A DNA stretch of 64,000 nucleotides from Tundrisphaera lichenicola. GTDB taxonomy: Bacteria; Planctomycetota; Planctomycetia; Isosphaerales; Isosphaeraceae. Every line of letters starts with the position of its first letter. The first letter of the stretch is position 1. The notes under the pieces are model-generated. The model had not been told where the DNA came from, ran no database searches, and saw only the letters and a program-made list of their open reading frames with translations. Shown in pieces: positions 25,421-36,000 of this stretch. Location: NCBI RefSeq assembly GCF_051175385.1, contig NZ_CP195106.1:4216001-4280000 (forward strand), read 5' to 3'. The translations under genes and the position numbers were made by a program.

Positions 25421-27591
25421 GGCCGGGTAACCCCGGAAGTCCCGGATGCCTTCCGATGGTGGTCGGCGATTTCCTCGGGGCTGAGCGATCGGTCGTAGAC
25501 GGCGACCTCGTCGATCTTTCCTTCGAGGCCGGGCTCGGTGCCGGAGCCTCCCCCGATTTTCAGCCGGAGTCGGCTTCCTCCCGGTCGCGGGGCGGATCCG
25601 GTGGTGGCTTCGGGCTGGCCATCGAGGTAGATCGAGAGGTTTTCGCCGTCACGGGACAGGACAATGTGGTGCCAGCCCTTGGGTGTCAACTCGGTCTTGC
25701 CTGAAAGGATCGGCCCGGACTCCTTCCCTCGAAGGTATAAGAGCCGACCGGCCGAGGCCCCGGTTCCGCCGATGACGAGCCGCTCGACGGCCGAACCCGG
25801 ATCGGTGTCGTCGGGCCGAGAAACCAGGACGCCGGTGACCTCGCGAGCGTCGTTCGGCATTCCATTCCAGAACCAGAATTCGAGGCTCGATGCCCTGCCC
25901 TGTTCCTGCATCGTGATGTCCAGATGCCCCCCGGCCAGGTGGATCGCCCGGTTGATGCCTTTCGGGCCGGTGAAGCCCGACCCGGGCGGGCCTTCGAGGT
26001 AGAACGCCAGCGGCCCTTCGAAGCTCGCCCGATGTCCTTGTCCGGTCGCGTCGGCGGCGGATGGGCCTTCCATCTCGCCCAACCGCCAGAAGGCCGTCGG
26101 CTTCGAGGCCAGTACCGAATCGACGTAATCTCCTCCCGGTTCGGTCGGGGCACCTCGGAGTCGGCCCGAGACCTTCTCCAGGAGACCGAGCACGGCCTCG
26201 ACGATCTTCGGCTCGGCCTGGACCTCGAGCGCCGCAGTCCGGGCGGGCCATGTGGTGTAGCCTCCCAGGGCGTGCTGTGCGGGGGGCGGGATGTAGCCTT
26301 CCGACCCGTTGGCCAGGCTGAAGACGACCGTGGGGGAGAGCGGGCTCCGGGCCTTGATCTTCAGGCCGGTGAGGGCGTAAACCTCGTCGGGAATGGTGGC
26401 GATCCCCAGTTCACCGATCCGGATCGCCTGGAGCTTCAACTCGCGCTCGGGCTCGTCATGGAGTGCGATGGCCTCCTGAGCATAGACCTCGGGCACGTTC
26501 CTGGGGATCTGGTCGCCCATCCTGGCCACCATCGAGCGGGCCCAGGCCAGCCGCTTCTCGTCGGGAACCCGGCGCTTCAGTGTGATCCGGGCCTCGGCCA
26601 TCGCCAGGGAGGCCCAGGGCTGATATTCGACCTTGCGGAGCGCCTCGGCTGCGCGATCGGCAACGGCTTCGGCATAGGCCTCGATCGTGATCGGGTCTTT
26701 CGGCTTGCCGTAATCCATCCAGTGCTGGTCGCCGCTGGTCCCCTGAGACATCATGACCACGCAGTCTCCGCCCTCTGGGCCGGGAGCGATCAGGCGGGCG
26801 AGACGATCGGCGAACGCGCCGTAGTAATCGGCCGAGACCGGCGAGGTCCCGAAATAATGCATCGAGTAGTTGGCCAGGACGGCGACCGGCTTCCCCTCGG
26901 GCGTCCGGAGGGCCAGGATCGAGAGAGTGGGGTCGACCGGTCCCGAGGGGCCGATCACGTCCGGGTTCTCGTAGCCCGGATGCATGTTGGCCCGGACCGT
27001 CAGGTCGCCAAACGGGTCGGCCAGGAGCCGGTCGGGGCGTCGAATCCATCGTCGGCAATGGGTGTGGTCGGGGTCGTCGACGACCGCCCATCCGATCCGG
27101 GCCGGAGCGAGCCGGGCCACGGCCTGGGCGACCGAGTCGGCGATTTGTTCGGGGAGCGTCGCGATGTAGTCGAGGTCGGCCCTCGAACCCAGGGCGCCCA
27201 TCGCGGCGGGGGCGGTGTGGGTGTGGGTGGCCGAGATCAGCATCCGGTCGATCGGGATCCCGGTTCGATCCTTCGCGATCTCCTTCGCCCGGTCGATCAG
27301 GTCGCGGGGGAGCATGCAACTGTCGACGACCACGATGGCGATCCGGCTCGACCCATCATCGAGGACCAGCGCCCGGACCTTGAGCGGATCGCGGACCATC
27401 TCGGCCCGAGCCTCCAGGAACCCGCCGTTGACGATGGCCGGGAGCTTCGTCGGCGAAATGTCCACGATGGCCGCCCCGCCCCGGAAGACCTGGCCCGCCT
27501 CCCGACCGGTCGCCTCGCCACCCGGAAGGAGGCTCATCATCAGGCCCAGGAGTGCGGCGAAGATCATCCCCGAAAGTCCGCGAAGTTTCAT
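25417..27591 (-). CDS. Ceramidase-like hydrolase fused to a LamG domain
   Basis: 724 aa with a signal peptide (residues 1-29). The N-terminal region is of the neutral/alkaline non-lysosomal ceramidase type, with FRGGAAIVDISPTKLP, the metal-site block ISATHTHTAPAAMG and NYSMHYFGTSPVSADYYG, containing the His residues expected for zinc. The C-terminal part (about 495-700) is a LamG/concanavalin-like jelly-roll domain: LGEMEGPSAADATGQGHRAS, GGHLDITMQEQG, KGWHHIVLSRDGENLSIYLDG, KIDEVAVYDRSLSPEEIADH. Ceramidases split the amide in ceramide; this branch in planctomycetes is not characterised, so the substrate is open. It shares four bases with the AGE-family gene downstream. Confidence 0.88.
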   Translation of the reverse strand: MKLRGLSGMIFAALLGLMMSLLPGGEATGREAGQVFRGGAAIVDISPTKLPAIVNGGFLEARAEMVRDPLKVRALVLDDGSSRIAIVVVDSCMLPRDLIDRAKEIAKDRTGIPIDRMLISATHTHTAPAAMGALGSRADLDYIATLPEQIADSVAQAVARLAPARIGWAVVDDPDHTHCRRWIRRPDRLLADPFGDLTVRANMHPGYENPDVIGPSGPVDPTLSILALRTPEGKPVAVLANYSMHYFGTSPVSADYYGAFADRLARLIAPGPEGGDCVVMMSQGTSGDQHWMDYGKPKDPITIEAYAEAVADRAAEALRKVEYQPWASLAMAEARITLKRRVPDEKRLAWARSMVARMGDQIPRNVPEVYAQEAIALHDEPERELKLQAIRIGELGIATIPDEVYALTGLKIKARSPLSPTVVFSLANGSEGYIPPPAQHALGGYTTWPARTAALEVQAEPKIVEAVLGLLEKVSGRLRGAPTEPGGDYVDSVLASKPTAFWRLGEMEGPSAADATGQGHRASFEGPLAFYLEGPPGSGFTGPKGINRAIHLAGGHLDITMQEQGRASSLEFWFWNGMPNDAREVTGVLVSRPDDTDPGSAVERLVIGGTGASAGRLLYLRGKESGPILSGKTELTPKGWHHIVLSRDGENLSIYLDGQPEATTGSAPRPGGSRLRLKIGGGSGTEPGLEGKIDEVAVYDRSLSPEEIADHHRKASGTSGVTRP

Positions 27592-27802
27592 GGAAACTCT
27601 CCCGCCGTCGATGATCCGTTCGTGATGGTTGCGGGTCTCAGACTATCCCGCCCCTCGACGATTGCAAGGGGCCTGAAACTTGATCGTCGCGAGGGATCGC
27701 CGAGGCAGATCAAGCCGAGGAACACATTCAACATCAGGACCGACCGATCCCGAATTTATCCGGATTGCCGAGGAAGATCCGGTTTGATGCGGGACCGGAT
27801 CA

Positions 27803-27871
27803 GTGGGTCCGTTCCGCCGCGAAAAGTGGGTCCGTTCCGCCGGGGAAAGTGGGTTTGTTCTGTCGAATTGG
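27803..27871. repeat. Three-copy 23-bp tandem repeat
   Basis: GTGGGTCCGTTCCGCCGCGAAAA at 27803-27825 is followed directly by a near-identical copy at 27826-27848 and a diverged third copy at 27849-27871 (GTGGGTTTGTTCTGTCGAAT). Repeat length and purity point to slippage or a binding-site array rather than coding. Confidence 0.75.
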
Positions 27872-28171
27872 CGGTTGCATTGAAGGGTGGTTGAAGTGCC
27901 AGTGTGCCGCAAACCGTTGTTTTTCATGGCTTTATTTCTGGGGATGGCGTCGGGCTGGTCGGAGCTTCCTCAATCACCCCGAGGGGTCCAGGCTGGCGGA
28001 AGTGGCTTTGATCGGGCATGGGGAGTGGGTTCGTTCCGGGCTCTCGAATCCCTTGCTTCGAGGTCTCAACCTGAATTTGAACTCGGGATTGTGGTCTTTT
28101 GTGCATTGAGCCCGGTGTGAGATCTTCTGAATCAAGATGATGTGCGGGACAGTCGGATTCAGAAATTGGCC

Positions 28172-28199
28172 TTGTGTCCTTCGTGTCCCAACTTATGAT
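28172..28199 (+). promoter_or_regulatory. Sigma-70-type promoter candidate
   Basis: TTGTGT at 28172-28177 and TATGAT at 28194-28199 are separated by 16 bases and lie 41 bases upstream of the lipoprotein ATG. Confidence 0.4.
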
Positions 28200-28240
28200 C
28201 CCGTCGTACATGGGTGCTGACCAATAAGGGGGTACGGTGT

Positions 28241-28465
28241 ATGAGACGATTCGTCCCGCCGTTGATCGCCCTGATGTTGTGCGGATGTTCGCAGACTCGC
28301 GAGGAGCGGCGAGAGAACGCTGCCATCGGCTTGTTGGCGCCGGTAGCTCTTGGGTTCTGGTATCTTGATAATCAAGCCAAAGAGAAATTAGAGTCGCAAA
28401 GGTTCGAAGACACGATTCGCGAAGAACGATCGTACCGGCCGGATGGTAGGGACTACGTCCGATAA
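28241..28465 (+). CDS. Small lipoprotein
   Basis: 74 aa. A signal peptide with lipobox (MRRFVPPLIALMLCGC) would lipidate the Cys at residue 16. The remainder is charged: a hydrophobic middle (NAAIGLLAPVALGFWYL) and an acidic/basic tail ending DGRDYVR. No function can be assigned. AAGGGGG lies about 7 bases before the ATG at 28241, which I prefer over the ATG at 28214 (no ribosome site). Confidence 0.7.
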   Translation: MRRFVPPLIALMLCGCSQTREERRENAAIGLLAPVALGFWYLDNQAKEKLESQRFEDTIREERSYRPDGRDYVR

Positions 28466-28820
28466 ATCGATTCGAGGGCAATTCGATTCTGAGCCGAATC
28501 ACCTTCTCGGGCCGGTCGGACCGAAAGCGATCGCTCTCGAAAATCATCGTGCAATAGTGAGCTGGCTAAGCATGGCTTCTCGTCGCGCCATGAAGCCACT
28601 CGCGATGATACGCACGAAATCGATACCACCCGACGTCGAGATGACGACCGGGATTCCTGATGGAACCGTCCCGCCGGGATCATCAGAGGAGTGGCGTCTT
28701 CGCGGTTGAGCGGGTAAGTTCAACGGGGGGAGAGGGATCGCCCGGGGCGGGATCGGCCCCTGCGGACCCGAGGCGGGATGCCTCGTCGATCGAATCCGTT
28801 AACGCGAATCACAAAGAACC
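28466..28820. other. Intergenic spacer upstream of the first PSD1 cytochrome gene
   Basis: 355 bases; no gene, hairpin or repeat with convincing support. Composition is average. It must hold the promoter of the cytochrome gene downstream. Confidence 0.5.
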
Positions 28821-31541
28821 ATGATGATTGTCGAAACTAATTGTTCGAAATTTGTTGTGCTGCTGGCTGTCCTCTCGGCGTTGATCGCGAACGCGCAGGC
28901 CGAGGAAGTGGCCGACTACACGAAGGCGGTCAAGCCGGTCTTGCAGGCCCGGTGTTATGCCTGTCATGGCGTCTTGAAGCAGAAGGCGGGGCTTCGGCTG
29001 GACACGGCCGCGCTGGCGATCCAGGGTGGGGATGGCGGGGCGGCCATCGTGCCCGGCGACGTCGAGGCCAGTGCGCTCCTGGAGCGAGTGTCGACGAGCG
29101 AGGAGTCGGACCGGATGCCGCCGGAAGGGGAGCCGCTCAAGGCCGCCGAGGTCGAGGCGATCCGGGCTTGGATCCTCCGGGGGGCGAAGGCCCCAACCGA
29201 CGAGAAGCCCGAGGCCGACCCTCGCGATCACTGGGCGTTCCGGTCTCCCGAACGTCCCGCCGTGCCGACCGTCGAGGACCCGGACTGGTCGGGTAACCCG
29301 ATCGACGCGTTCGTATCGGCCGAACACCGAAAGCGCGGACTGATCCCCCAGCCCGAGGCCGACAGGCGGGTCTGGCTCCGCCGAGTCTCGCTCGACCTGG
29401 TCGGCCTGCCCCCGACCCGAGCCGAACTCGATGCGTTCGTCTCGGACGGCTCGCCCGGGGCTTATGAGAAGGTAGTCGATCGGCTGCTGGTCAGCCCCCA
29501 GTACGGCGAGCGTTGGGGCCGGCACTGGATGGATATCTGGAGATATAGCGACTGGTGGGGCCTGGGGGCCGAGGTCCGCAACTCGCAGAAGCATATCTGG
29601 CACTGGCGCGACTGGATCATCGAGTCGCTCAACGCCGACAAGGGCTATGACCAGATGCTCCGCGAGATGCTGGCGGCCGACGAGCTCTATCCCAACGACC
29701 TCGATCGGCTGAGGGCGTCGGGGTTCCTGGCCCGCCAGTACTTCAAGTTCAACCGGACAAGCTGGCTCGACGAGGCGGTCGAGCATACTTCGAAGGCCAT
29801 GCTCGGGCTGACGTTCAACTGCGCCAAGTGCCACGACCACAAGTACGACCCGTTCTCGCAGGTCGAATACTACCGGATTCGGTCGTTCTTCGAGCCCTAC
29901 CAGATCCGGACTGACGCCGTCCCCGGAGTGGTCGACTTCGAGCAGGATGGTATCCCTCGAGCCTTCGATTGCAACCTGGACGCGCCGACTTTCCTCCACA
30001 TCCGGGGCGACGACCGGAACCCGGACAAGGGGAGAGTGATCGAGCCCGTGTTTCCGGCCTTCCTGTCGAAGGGGACGATCAAGGTCGAGCCGGTCGCGCT
30101 GCCGGTCCAGGCGTATCGACCGGGGCTCCGCCCGTTCGTTGTCGAGTCGTATCTAAAGGAAGCTGAGCGCCGCCTGGAAGAGGCCCGGAAGGTTCTGGAA
30201 GCCGCCCGGAAGGAACTGGCCGAGGCCGAGCAAGCGGGAACCTCCGAGGGCGAAGGGCAATTGACCGACGAGCCCGAAACGCTCGAACGGGCCAGCCTCT
30301 CCGTCGAGGTGGCCAGGAAATCGGTCGAGTCGTCGGAGTTGCTCCGCCAGTCGATCCGGGTTCGGGCCGAGGCCGACCGAGCCCGATATCAAGATTTCGC
30401 CCCCGAGAATCTTGCCGAGATCCTCGACGAGGCGGCCAGGGCTGAGAAGATCGCGAGCGTAGCCAGTGCGGACGAGGCGGTCAGTCGTGCCGAACTCGAC
30501 TGGAAGAAAGCCGTCGACGACAAGAAGGCCGAGGCCGAGAAGAAGCTGGAGAAGGCGAAGACCGAACTCGAAGCGGCCCGCAAGGCGGCTGAGTCTCCCG
30601 GCGAGTCTTATACCTCGCTGGCCGGAGCGCTGAAGACCCTCGAATCGAACGTCGAGACCGAGGATTCGCGAAGCAAGCCGTTCCCGAGCACCAGTACGGG
30701 TCGAAGGTCCGCTCTCGCCCGCTGGATCACCGACCCGAAGCATCCCCTGCCCGCCCGGGTCGCGGTGAATCATCTCTGGGCGCGACACTTCGGCAAGGGG
30801 CTGGTCCCGACCGTCTTCGACTTCGGGCGCAAAGGGACACCGCCAACCCATCCCGAACTGCTGGACTGGCTGGCCGTCGAGTTGATCGAGAACGGCTGGA
30901 GCATGAAGCATATCCATCGCCTGATCGTCACATCGAAAACCTATCGCCTCTCGTCGTCGAGCGCCGGGGCTTCGGCCGAGACCCTGGCGGCCGATCCCGA
31001 CAATCGATACTGCTGGCGATCCAACCCGATCCGGACCGAGGCCCAGGTCGTGCGAGATAGCCTACTGATGCTGGCCGGAGAACTCGACCTGAGGATGGGC
31101 GGGCCTTCGATCCCGGTCGATGATGAGGTTTCTCGGCGTCGGAGCCTCTACTTCGTCCACTCGCACAACGAACATCACAAGTTCCTCTCGATGTTCGACG
31201 ATGCGGGCGTCCTCGAATGCTACCGACGCGCCGAGAGCATCGTGCCCCAGCAGGCCCTGGCGCTGGAGAACAGCCCCCTGGCCACCGCGATGGCCGGGAA
31301 GATCGCCCGGCGGATCACGACCGAAATTGCTGAGGGTTCCGATCGAGATTTCGTGCGATCGGCGTTCCTGGGCGTCCTCTGCGTCGAACCGACCGAGTCC
31401 GAGACCGAAGCCGCCCTCGAAGGCCTCGCCCGACTGACCGAGGCCGCCGAAAGCGCGGGACAGGCCGATCCTGGCACGCGGGCTCGGTCCGGGCTGATCC
31501 GGGCCTTGCTCAATCACAACGACTTCGTCACCGTCCGATGA
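28821..31541 (+). CDS. PSD1-type cytochrome c protein (PSCyt1-DUF1549-DUF1553), copy 1
   Basis: 906 aa exported protein typical of planctomycetes. Signal peptide to about residue 27 (NAQA). PSCyt1 domain with haem motif CYACH at 45-49; DUF1549 (about 130-360) with NPIDAFVSAEHRKRGL, GERWGRHWMDIWRYSD and a second motif CAKCHDHKYDP near 334; a long charged coiled coil (about 445-615, KEAERRLEEARKVLEAARKE) inserted between domains; DUF1553 (about 635-890) with RWITDPKHPLPARVAVNHLW. These proteins are thought to carry electrons in polysaccharide breakdown, though this is not proven. The next gene, a DUF1501 protein, follows after 31 bases: a standard planctomycete pair. Confidence 0.93.
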   Translation: MMIVETNCSKFVVLLAVLSALIANAQAEEVADYTKAVKPVLQARCYACHGVLKQKAGLRLDTAALAIQGGDGGAAIVPGDVEASALLERVSTSEESDRMPPEGEPLKAAEVEAIRAWILRGAKAPTDEKPEADPRDHWAFRSPERPAVPTVEDPDWSGNPIDAFVSAEHRKRGLIPQPEADRRVWLRRVSLDLVGLPPTRAELDAFVSDGSPGAYEKVVDRLLVSPQYGERWGRHWMDIWRYSDWWGLGAEVRNSQKHIWHWRDWIIESLNADKGYDQMLREMLAADELYPNDLDRLRASGFLARQYFKFNRTSWLDEAVEHTSKAMLGLTFNCAKCHDHKYDPFSQVEYYRIRSFFEPYQIRTDAVPGVVDFEQDGIPRAFDCNLDAPTFLHIRGDDRNPDKGRVIEPVFPAFLSKGTIKVEPVALPVQAYRPGLRPFVVESYLKEAERRLEEARKVLEAARKELAEAEQAGTSEGEGQLTDEPETLERASLSVEVARKSVESSELLRQSIRVRAEADRARYQDFAPENLAEILDEAARAEKIASVASADEAVSRAELDWKKAVDDKKAEAEKKLEKAKTELEAARKAAESPGESYTSLAGALKTLESNVETEDSRSKPFPSTSTGRRSALARWITDPKHPLPARVAVNHLWARHFGKGLVPTVFDFGRKGTPPTHPELLDWLAVELIENGWSMKHIHRLIVTSKTYRLSSSSAGASAETLAADPDNRYCWRSNPIRTEAQVVRDSLLMLAGELDLRMGGPSIPVDDEVSRRRSLYFVHSHNEHHKFLSMFDDAGVLECYRRAESIVPQQALALENSPLATAMAGKIARRITTEIAEGSDRDFVRSAFLGVLCVEPTESETEAALEGLARLTEAAESAGQADPGTRARSGLIRALLNHNDFVTVR

Positions 31542-31572
31542 TGGGACGAATTTCAACCGTGAGGAACTCGGG

Positions 31573-33051
31573 ATGACTCGCCACTCCGATCGCGATACTC
31601 GGCATGCGATCTCCACCCCTCGTCGGGCCTTCCTGGCCGACATGGGCATGGGGTTCACGGGCCTGGCCCTGGGGGCCATGCTGGCCCGAGACGGGATCGC
31701 GCGGGCCGATGCCGGGGTCGACTGGCAGCCCCCCGACGGACGGCCTCACTTCGCCCCGAAGGCCAAATCCGTCATCTGGCTGTTCATGAACGGGGGCGTC
31801 TCGCACGCGGAGTCGTTCGATCCCAAGCCCGAACTGACCAAGCACGCCGGCAAGTCGATCGACGAGACCCCGTTCAAGGACGTGCAGAATCCCGAGAAGT
31901 TGAAGCTGGCCCGCGTCACCGTGATTAACGACGCGAATGGTCAGCAGCGCAAGAAGCTTTACCCGCTCCAGGTCGGCTTCCGCAAGTATGGCCAGAGCGG
32001 GATCGAGCTGAGCGACTGGCTCCCTCACACCGGGTCCTGCATTGACGACATCGCCGTCATCCGGTCGATGTACACGACCGACGACAATCACGGGGCCCAG
32101 ACCCAGTTCCACTCCGGTCGCCACATGCTGGACGGCGAGTACCCCACGCTCGGGGCCTGGGTCCATTACGGGCTCGGGTCGCTCAACGAGAATCTACCCC
32201 AGTTCGTGTCGATGGGAAATCGCGAGTACTGGAACGCCAAGGACGGCCACTACCTCGGCCCCGCCCACGACGCGATCCCGATCCGGGTCGACCCGTCGAA
32301 CCCGCTTGACTTTGGCCAGCCCGCCGGGGAGATCGGCCGGGATGAGCAGCGGATCGGCTTCGACCTCGTCGGCCGGTTGAATCGGCTCAAGGCGGTGGAG
32401 TATCCCGACGACCCCGCCCTGAACGCCCGGATCAAGGCCTACGAGCTGGCCTTCCGGATGCAGACCTCGGTCCCCGAGACGCTCCACTTCGACTCGGAGA
32501 CCGAGGCGACGAAGTCACTCTACGGGCTCGACGAACCCGAGACGCGCGAGTTCGGGATGCAGATGCTGGCCACTCGGCGCCTCGTCGAGCGAGGGGTCCG
32601 GTTCATCCAGGTCCAGCACGGGGCCGGCGGCGCGGGGGCCTGGGATGCCCATTCCGGGCTGAAGGCCAACCACCAGAAGAATTTCAAGGCGGTCGACAAG
32701 CCGATCGCCGGGCTCCTGAAGGATCTGAAGCGGCGAGGCCTGCTCGACTCGACGATCGTCCTGTTTGCCAGCGAGTTCGGCCGGACCCCCGGATCGCAAG
32801 GGGCCGACGGCCGCGACCATCACATCTACGGATTCTCCGTCTGGATGGCCGGAGGAGGGATCAAGGGGGGGATCGTCCACGGGGCCACCGACGAGATCGG
32901 CTTCCATGCCGTCGAGAACCGGCACTACGTCACCGACATCCACGCGACGATCCTCCACCAACTCGGCCTCGACTCGCGACGCCTGGAGATCCCCGGCCGC
33001 AAACGACTCGACATCGATCACGGCCGACCGATCACCGAGATCCTGGCCTGA
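31573..33051 (+). CDS. DUF1501 family protein, Tat-exported, copy 1
   Basis: 492 aa. The N-terminus (STPRRAFLADMGMGFTGLAL) is a twin-arginine type signal. DUF1501 belongs to the alkaline phosphatase/sulfatase superfamily; seen motifs are SVIWLFMNGGVSHAESFDPK, RSMYTTDDNHGAQTQFHSG, FIQVQHGAGGAGAWDAHSG, FASEFGRTPGSQGADGRDHH and a C-terminal RHYVTDIHATILHQLGL. The metal-site residues (Asp, His) appear kept. GAGGAA lies seven bases upstream of the ATG. It works with the preceding cytochrome, from which it is separated by 31 bases. Substrate unknown; a sulfated or phosphorylated sugar is likely by family. Confidence 0.93.
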   Translation: MTRHSDRDTRHAISTPRRAFLADMGMGFTGLALGAMLARDGIARADAGVDWQPPDGRPHFAPKAKSVIWLFMNGGVSHAESFDPKPELTKHAGKSIDETPFKDVQNPEKLKLARVTVINDANGQQRKKLYPLQVGFRKYGQSGIELSDWLPHTGSCIDDIAVIRSMYTTDDNHGAQTQFHSGRHMLDGEYPTLGAWVHYGLGSLNENLPQFVSMGNREYWNAKDGHYLGPAHDAIPIRVDPSNPLDFGQPAGEIGRDEQRIGFDLVGRLNRLKAVEYPDDPALNARIKAYELAFRMQTSVPETLHFDSETEATKSLYGLDEPETREFGMQMLATRRLVERGVRFIQVQHGAGGAGAWDAHSGLKANHQKNFKAVDKPIAGLLKDLKRRGLLDSTIVLFASEFGRTPGSQGADGRDHHIYGFSVWMAGGGIKGGIVHGATDEIGFHAVENRHYVTDIHATILHQLGLDSRRLEIPGRKRLDIDHGRPITEILA

Positions 33052-33063
33052 CCTCGGCGCTCC

Positions 33064-36000
33064 TCACCGGCCCCTCGATCCGATCGGGTCGCCGGGGGGA
33101 GCGGTCAAGGGTTCGGTCCGCTGGTGGGTGGCATCGGGGCGATTACGGAATCGGGCGATCTCCATCTGGAGCGCCTGGGCGTCGACCCGGCTGTCCTCGT
33201 CCCCCGCGAGCCCTCCCAGCTTCTTCACGATCGAGGCGATCAAGGCGAGATTCGCCTGGGCACGCACCTGGGGCGTGGCGGAATCGTCGGAAGCAAGCTC
33301 CATGAGCCGTTCGACGACCAGGAAGCGGACGGCAGACTGGATCGCGGCGACGCGGGGGTCCGGCTCGCGAGGCCCGAAAGTTCGGGCGATCAGGGCGTCG
33401 AGGACCTCGCCGAAGCCGACATTATCGGGATTATTGGCGTGGAACTCGACCAGTCTGGCGGCCCGCTCGGGTTGCAGGAGCGCCGAGACCGCGAGGTCGG
33501 CGGCGATGGTCGAGGCTCCGATCGGGTCGAAGGTCGGGCCCGTCCGCTTCTCGAATCGTTCGGCGGTCCCTCCGTCCTGGCCGAAGGCGACGGGCGGGAT
33601 CTGTCCGAGGATCGCGGGAGGGATGGCCAGCACTCTCGGGTCGAGGGTCTCGATCACGGCGGCCAGCGCCTCGCGCTGCCGGGGGGCCGGGACGACCTCG
33701 GCCACCCTCGGCGGGTTCGGCCCCGAGGCGGTCTTCACCGCGTAGCTGTAGTCGACCCCGCCGACGGTCTTCACCGCCGCCTGGAGTTGATAGCGGTGAT
33801 GGAGGTAGAGCGGCAGGAGCCGGGCTTCGAGGTCGGAGAGGGGTGATCCTTCGGGGATGTTGCCGGTCCCGAAAGTTGCCAGCCCGATCCGACGGACCTC
33901 CATCTCGTGGCGGAGCATGGCCACGGGGTCAGGGCCGTTATCCCAGAGGTTCGCCAGGGGGTGCGCCGCGCCCAGGGGCCGGGCATCGGAGTCGGAGAGG
34001 AACCGCATCCCGTTGGCCACGCCCTCGGCGACGATCCGGTTCAACTCCTTCGACTCGTCGGTACCCGGCGCGAACTGGGTGTAGGCGAACCGGGTGGCGA
34101 ATTCGTCATAGGAGCCGATCCCCCGACCGTAGGCGTCGGACAGGTCGAGCCTCCCCTCGACGATCTTGACCATCGGGGCCGGGTAATCCATCACCGACCC
34201 TCGCTCGTAGGTGCTGGCGGCGAAGTTGTGGGCGAACCCCAGTGTGTGGCCGACCTCGTGAGCCGAGAGCTGGCGGATCCGTGCCAGGGTCATCGCCGAG
34301 AGGTCGCTCGACGGGTCGGCATGGGCCAGGTACTCGATCGTCGGGGGGACCGCCATCCCGCAACCGGAGGTCGAGGGGACCAGCCCCGCGCCGATCAGGG
34401 CATCCTGCCTGGCCCGCTGCGAGTCGAGCGAGACCGTCCCCTTGAGAATCTCGCCGGTCCGGGGGTCGGTGACGGAATTCCCGTACGACCATCCTCGGGT
34501 CGATCGGTGAACCCAGTGAATCACGTTGTACCGGACGTCCATCGGGTCGACTCCCTCGGGCAACACCTCGACCCGGAAAGCATCCTTGAACCCGGCCGAC
34601 TCGAACGCCTTCGACCACCACGAGGCCCCTTCCACCAGCGCCGATCGGACCGGCTCGGGGGCGGCCCGGTCGACGTAGTAGATCAGTGGTTTGACCGGCT
34701 CGGAGACGGCGAGCGATGGGTCTTTCTTCACGAGTCGATGCCGGGAGATCCAGCGAGTCTCGATCGGGTTATCCGTCGGCGTCGAGAAGTCGGCGAACTC
34801 GATCCCGAAGACCCCGACCCGGGGGTCGAGCTTCCGGGGCGAATAGCCTGTGCCCAGCTCGGGCAGCTCGACCAGCGAGTGCCGCTCTCGGACGGTCACG
34901 GATTTTGGCGTCGTCGCGATTGAGGAGACGAGCGGGCCGGGATCGTCGTCGGTGGCGAAGGTGAGCGTGGCCTCGACCTCGGTGTTCTTCGGGAACGATT
35001 TCAGGCCGGCCCGATCGAGGTCGCTCCGCGATTCATCGAGCCGGTAACTCCCCTGCTTGCGGAGCTTCAGCCGATCGGCGACCCCGTGGGCGTCGCGGAG
35101 GAAGAACGAGGTGGCGTCGACCAGGAGCCGCCCCTCTTCCTCGGCCTCGATCTTGAAGCCCCAGATCACCGACCGGGCGAACGAGTCGGCCACCGATTGT
35201 CGCTCGTGGGCATTGTCGCTGAGGGCCCGGAAGCGGTAGTTGGGCTCCTCCAACAGGAGCTTCGGACCGGCCCTCCGGAAGGCGACCACCTTGGTATCGC
35301 CGAGCTGGCCCCGGTCGAGCCCGATGGGATTCGAGCCGACCCCGGTGACCAGCGTCACCTGGTAGAGGAGCTCCCGGCCGATGTTGGGAACTTCCATCCA
35401 GACCTTGCCGCCCGACTCGTCCCAATAGATCGGCAGGAATCCGTCGATTTTCGTCAGCTTGGCGGTCTTCTCGGCGATCGGTCTCGTCGGGGGAGCGGGT
35501 GTCGCCCCCGAGGACTTCGATGCCTCGGAGGCTGGTCCGGGAAGGGCCGATTTCGGGATCCGGAGTGCCATCGACCCGGCGACGGTAACCACGTCGTACT
35601 GGCCCTGGTAGCCGATCAGGAGGTGGGCGGCCCAGGGTTCCAGTCCGTAGTCGTCGGTGAGCCACTTGACCATGTCCGAGGTGGCCATCTTCAGGCCATT
35701 GTCGAGGGCGCTGGCGAACTCGGGCTGAGAGCCGATCGAGATGATGGCGTCCTCCGTCTCGACCCGAGGGACGGCCGGCGCGGCCTTCTTTTTCAGATCG
35801 ACGACCATCTCCAGGTCCATCGAGGTCTCGATGCCGGTGCCGGTCGACTCGCCGTCCCCCTGGAGAGCGTGGCCGTCGCCCACGAAGAGGAGCCCGCCCG
35901 GGTGGTAGACGGGCAGGATGACCGTTGATCCTTCCACGATCCGGTTGTAATCGAGGTTCCCGCCATAGCTTCCCGAAGGTCCCGAGGTCGGGGCGAAGTT

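Larger units (their letters stand above)
27592..28240. other. Intergenic spacer with a tandem repeat and a promoter
   Basis: No gene is supported in these 649 bases. The part near 27803-27871 is a 23-base tandem repeat (listed separately) and 28172-28199 looks like a promoter for the small lipoprotein gene. The rest has mixed composition; a GTGGGTTCGTTCCGG echo of the repeat lies at 28024. Confidence 0.55.

Noticed and set aside
25924..27894. 656-codon + strand frame antisense to the ceramidase-LamG gene
   Set aside because: The minus strand has clear domains; this one has none and runs into the tandem repeat.
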